This document shows, in pieces, positions 7,001 through 7,125 of a stretch of 7,125 bases of DNA; position 1 is the stretch's first letter; each line of letters opens with the position of its first letter. A model generated the notes under the pieces. It was not told the origin of the DNA. It worked only from the letters and a program-made list of their open reading frames with translations, and ran no database searches. The translations under genes were made by a program, and so were the position numbers. The DNA comes from an uncultured Veillonella sp. (lineage in GTDB: Bacteria > Bacillota > Negativicutes > Veillonellales > Veillonellaceae). Location: contig CALGLI010000388.1 of the NCBI GenBank assembly GCA_937930265.1, positions 1-7,125 of the forward strand, given 5' to 3'.

Positions 7001-7125
7001 TAAAACCAAAACCGGCCAAACCGTTACCCGACTGACTATTATAACTTACACCGATAGAAGGGGTAAGGCTACCCCCATTAGGTGCAGATATATCAATACT
7101 ATAAACTGCAGCTCCTGAATTATTT
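1032..7125 (-). CDS. SpvB/FG-GAP/YD-repeat RHS polymorphic toxin, TcB-TcC-like fusion, 5' end outside window
   Basis: The reading frame is open to the right window edge. Upstream of the TTG at 7019 another 35 codons read in frame with the family consensus (SIDIS, then PSIGVSYNSQSGNGL), so TTG is internal and the true start is not visible. Numbering visible residues 1-2030 from 7124: SpvB-like module 1-280, FG-GAP motifs 312-702, TcdB-middle-like segment about 735-820, YD repeats about 950-1565, RHS core ending in DPSG at 1693-1696, Gly/Ala-rich linker to about 1880, unique tip 1896-2030. In characterised Tc and RHS toxins the YD/RHS part forms a closed shell that encloses the C-terminal toxin, which is released by self-cleavage near the core end. 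Fusion of the SpvB/FG-GAP part (TcB-like) and the RHS core (TcC-like) in one chain is seen here. The export route cannot be judged because the N-terminus is missing. The family assignment is very secure; the exact target and delivery are inference. Confidence 0.95.
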   Translation of the reverse strand, partial: NNSGAAVYSIDISAPNGGSLTPSIGVSYNSQSGNGLAGFGFNITGLSCITRGCKDLYHDKQIAETSYGIGDALFLNGQRLILKTGTYGYNGSTYTPEGDPYTIVTLHNNINTSACWFSVVCADGKTYQLGNTSDSRLSFVNRKSVTCIAAWYINQTTDVHSNLVKYHYTTTNYNLRPVSIEYGLNTAKSRGITNLILFTYSSLTGSYARPFAIGDRQGKMDVYLSKITTQTNGSVFRTYTFTYNSTSDGTKDKYYRLTQVDLANGAGRKVAPIKINWEYLPSLYIYNTNLNVQTSSPYSMIEEDAKTFIAVDVNNDGISDIIRLSPGAYVQRYNVGDDRQRKTFLFVSLSKKDANGNVTYQTPKQFDLDPSFSTDDLNNVIGGIQAMDFDGDGYNDLIIPYYCGYESNYRERYTFIWGKSIVDSGVFGEIPGVFGKITGGFDKIIGGLVNCDHTPLFTTYDSNGDGRDDLFYLEDRAKDGYYNGAILRYKDRNSFDVTKFQFKLDLDPKKLFVGDYNHDGLTDIIVFYDGGYKIYYNNGGELSSTKYTEYNSKKGTNLGDKHRIVQGDFDGDGMIDFAFSQGDCKYGLAINNGDGTFTVNNGAVTLSETDQKTIKDNNRFNMVAYDFDHDGKCDFVITKAHYVFHGGFRRKYYYDFTKTLFVRSTGTGFELHEEYVTHQEKDAEPNNIFLGDFTGDGDVQYASFGKNLLVDNDKSDDKIHTYRSGSNLVSKGKIFSITDGFGLLTYIYYKSATDPSVYTQTHFSAYPVNSYTIPAPLVSKVIKDNGAADEQSIQYQYGDLKLHVAGKGIVGFSSMTTENLTLGIKETTTVDKWDTDKWIPLQTTTSSTVGGNSSKIISYTTIANNISGQNYYAYTSRKSLTDLDGNTSETYTTYDTAKGVPTVEIVKNDGDNMYKKVVYNSYIQKMNQWMPLNVVKSQKHEDDAEVNSSTTTYTYNDKGEVIKVVANDGSTLPLTVNTTYDVYGNVLTSTQTGKGIVANTETNVYDASGRFVVKAYDSVSPRVTTYTYDLFGNVLTENDETNKSHILTSKHVYDGWGTEISETNSFGITTTKEMGWGSNYAKKYFITTSSTGKPWVAVWFDNAGHEVLRESVMQNVNAYSLATTYNSKGQKTKIEEKMGKLTLSETFNYDERGRVTSDVKSSGKSSTFSYGNRSVTETTAGRSYTKVTDAWGNLVKSVDPVTQVDYVYSSIGKPTEITTNGTTTHIQYDEVGNKIAVQSPDAGNINYEYAADGKVMKFTDARNITTTYTYDAEGRLSSTKAGNTLITNTYGTSGNSINHLVKTSVNGNSVEYTHDELGRVITETRTVNGDGTYQFKYAYNAKNQLIQTTYPGNLVVKYKYDEYGNKIQTTANDKIVYQVDSYDGLETKTSFLNKYTTTFTLDSRGFKSDIVLKNGSTVLDQFKMNYEGSTGNLLSRTHNSLSEETFGYDNLDRLVSVKVGTKETMHIKYADNGNITSKTGIGQYYYNAERPHAVASVDNTDNLISTQACITQFNDLNKISSLQENDKVMTIDYGPDLERCFSILKQGNTILRKVTYMDDYEKVVANSVTREFYYLDGDVIVVRQDGTFHAYQSFKDNLGSILSVVDENGSKVFSAEYDAWGKQTVSVNTIGLIRGYGGHEMLNEFNLINMNGRVYDPVLGRFLSPDKYVQEGDNSQNYNSYSYCLNNPLKYADPSGDVFVLDDFIAITAMGAMMGAMNAAMSDKPIWKGALLGAASAAATYGIGSIFNGVGTFGHELLRAGAHGLSSGVFNALNGDNFWNGLISGAASSGIGSFAQSSNWNPYLLMASTTAAGGAIAWATGGDFLQGALNGLQIGAFNFAEHDGYDGNGGPGYVKRLSDGTLVAQEPLQEVVCIAASPRRSILFVKPSDAGKVSALSRSIIISAMAEAELTVVYVTSTVRSPESQATAMFNNERQGKHIRYAPAGTEVQKYYPDKQKMIDKIYELGPYNVSHHCGTPDTLKKINVIDISFQRVPIDKQTAFHNALSRRVTKLLDPFNSHDPAFHIEIKQY
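1035..1439 (-). other. C-terminal toxin tip, putative divergent M15-like zinc peptidase
   Basis: Residues 1896-2030. A helix (SRSIIISAMAEAE) leads into a strand and the motif TSTVRSPESQ, resembling the 'S-x-x-R-S/T-x-x-x-Q' entry of M15 D-Ala-D-Ala carboxypeptidases. Later come SHHC (His1972/His1973, 1211-1206), NVIDIS (Asp1987, 1166-1164) and a final DPAFHIEI (His2024, 1055-1053). The order His, Asp, His matches the zinc ligands of M15 enzymes, and the final His-containing strand sits at the very C-terminus as expected. However, canonical M15 enzymes have His and Asp seven residues apart, whereas here they are 14-15 apart, so this is a divergent relative at best. If correct, it would cut peptidoglycan peptides in the periplasm. 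Confidence 0.5.
1500..2036 (-). other. Gly/Ala-rich pre-toxin linker with internal repeats
   Basis: About 180 residues between DPSG and the tip are rich in Gly, Ala and hydrophobic residues. A recurrent pattern is seen: IWKGALLGAAS then GIGS (about 1952-1890), FWNGLISGAAS then GIGS (about 1792-1741), and a weaker FLQGALNGLQIGAF (about 1660-1609). Similar stretches are common just after the RHS core in Bacteroidota toxins. The glycine spacing could allow close helix packing or membrane contact during delivery; that is inference. Confidence 0.6.
2037..2400 (-). other. RHS repeat-associated core ending in DPSG
   Basis: The conserved block before the variable tip reads AYQSFKDNLGSILSVVDENG, EYDAWGK, GYGGHEMLNEFNLINMNGR, VYDPVLGRFLSPD, then SYCLNNPLKYADPSG. 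DPSG lies at 2048-2037 and plays the part of the DPxG motif at which RHS/TcC proteins self-cleave, with Asp1693 as a candidate catalytic Asp. This is the point after which sequence becomes toxin-specific, so it marks the boundary between the shared core and the exchangeable tip. Confidence 0.92.
2430..4270 (-). other. YD-repeat array (RHS shell)
   Basis: Many copies of the loose pattern Tyr-x-x-x-Gly-x-(hydrophobic)-x-x-x are visible. Examples in order are YNDKGEV, YDVYGNV, YDASGRF, YDLFGNV, YDGWGTE, YNSKGQK, YDERGRV, YDEVGNK, YDAEGRL, HDELGRV, YDEYGNK and YDNLDRL. Spacing is roughly 20 residues, as expected for strands of the spiralling YD shell. No stop or frameshift interrupts the array over about 600 codons, which argues that the gene is under selection. 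Confidence 0.93.
4660..4960 (-). other. TcdB-middle-like linker between propeller and YD repeats
   Basis: After the last FG-GAP loop the protein reads SKGKIFSITDGFGLLTYIYY, then a PLVSKV segment, a QYQYGD strand and GKGIVGFSSM. This is the characteristic order in SpvB/TcdB-type proteins (a Gly-rich loop before a tyrosine strand, then a 'G-x-G-x-x-GF' motif near the start of the shell). It is assigned by motif order only; boundaries are approximate. Confidence 0.65.
5025..6191 (-). other. Seven FG-GAP/VCBS-type calcium-loop repeats (beta-propeller)
   Basis: Seven nine-residue DxDxDGxxD-like loops can be read: 6191-6165 DVNNDGISD, 5963-5937 DFDGDGYND, 5744-5718 DSNGDGRDD, 5582-5556 DYNHDGLTD, 5423-5397 DFDGDGMID, 5249-5223 DFDHDGKCD and 5051-5025 DFTGDGDVQ. 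Each is preceded by a short hydrophobic strand and most are followed by one. The seventh has lost its last Asp (Gln instead), so it may be a degenerate blade closure. In integrin-like propellers these loops bind calcium; in Tc B subunits a propeller gates toxin exit. Seven loops suit a seven-bladed propeller, though blade count cannot be proved from sequence alone. Confidence 0.9.
5790..5852 (-). repeat. 21-bp in-frame tandem repeat, three units, within the propeller
   Basis: Three head-to-tail 21-base units (5852-5832, 5831-5811, 5810-5790) encode GVFGEIP, GVFGKIT and GGFDKII, followed by a partial GGL. Units differ at a handful of positions. They sit between the second and third FG-GAP loops, in an inter-loop segment not needed for the calcium motifs. 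The array keeps the reading frame because the unit is seven codons. Confidence 0.85.
6285..7124 (-). other. SpvB-like N-terminal domain of the RHS toxin
   Basis: Visible residues 1 to about 280. The frame opens with the typical SpvB/TcaC sequence: a YSIDI strand, a Gly-rich SLTP turn, VSYNSQSGNGLAGFGF, then a Gly-x-Ser-x-Ile-Thr-Arg motif at 6980-6972. Further family hallmarks follow: a FLNGQRL strand, a TPEGDPYT strand, WFSVVCADGKTYQLGNT, and an AAWYINQTTDVHSN-type segment before a KYHYTT strand. In Salmonella SpvB and in Tc toxin B subunits this module precedes a beta-propeller. No ADP-ribosyltransferase domain is visible, so the similarity is to the N-terminal structural part only. Confidence 0.88.

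Noticed and set aside
2037..7124. Many near-identical Y-x-x-x-G segments considered as a DNA repeat array or CRISPR.
   Set aside because: The similarity is at protein level (YD repeats) with diverged DNA and irregular spacing; there are no identical direct repeats with spacers.

Overview
The window looks like a Bacteroidota chromosome, most plausibly a Prevotella/Segatella-type gut or oral Bacteroidales. The reasons are AT-rich coding DNA with no Shine-Dalgarno sequences, a Bacteroidales-style lipoprotein, an IS982-type transposase remnant of the kind common in that group, and a giant SpvB/FG-GAP/YD-repeat (RHS) protein. No rRNA or other marker gene is present, so the genus is an inference. 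All supported genes lie on the minus strand; read in the direction of transcription, the window runs from its right edge to its left.

Right edge to 1032: one very large gene, cut off at its 5' end by the window edge, covers 85% of the window. Its visible 2030 residues run in this order: an SpvB-like N-terminal module, an FG-GAP (DxDxDG) propeller with seven calcium-loop motifs, a TcdB-middle-like stretch, a long YD-repeat array, the RHS-associated core ending in DPSG, a Gly/Ala-rich linker with an internal repeat, and a private C-terminal tip. This is the architecture of the TcB and TcC subunits of insecticidal toxin complexes fused into one chain, and of RHS polymorphic toxins. The tip carries Arg, His, Asp and His residues arranged like a divergent M15-type (D-Ala-D-Ala carboxypeptidase-like) zinc peptidase, so the predicted target is peptidoglycan in the periplasm.

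979-656: 52 bases downstream lies a 107-residue small lipoprotein with a GxW, lipocalin-like pattern. It is the natural candidate immunity protein. Its predicted location (periplasmic side, lipid-anchored) matches a peptidoglycan-cutting toxin. The pairing is the most interesting proposal in this window.

655-1: a decayed tail. A short broken reading frame follows the lipoprotein gene and can be restored to 50 codons by one base in a TTTTCCCC run. It abuts the 5' part of an IS982-family transposase gene that has lost its catalytic portion. An 11-base perfect inverted repeat covers the transposase start codon. The leftmost ~194 bases hold nothing I can support.
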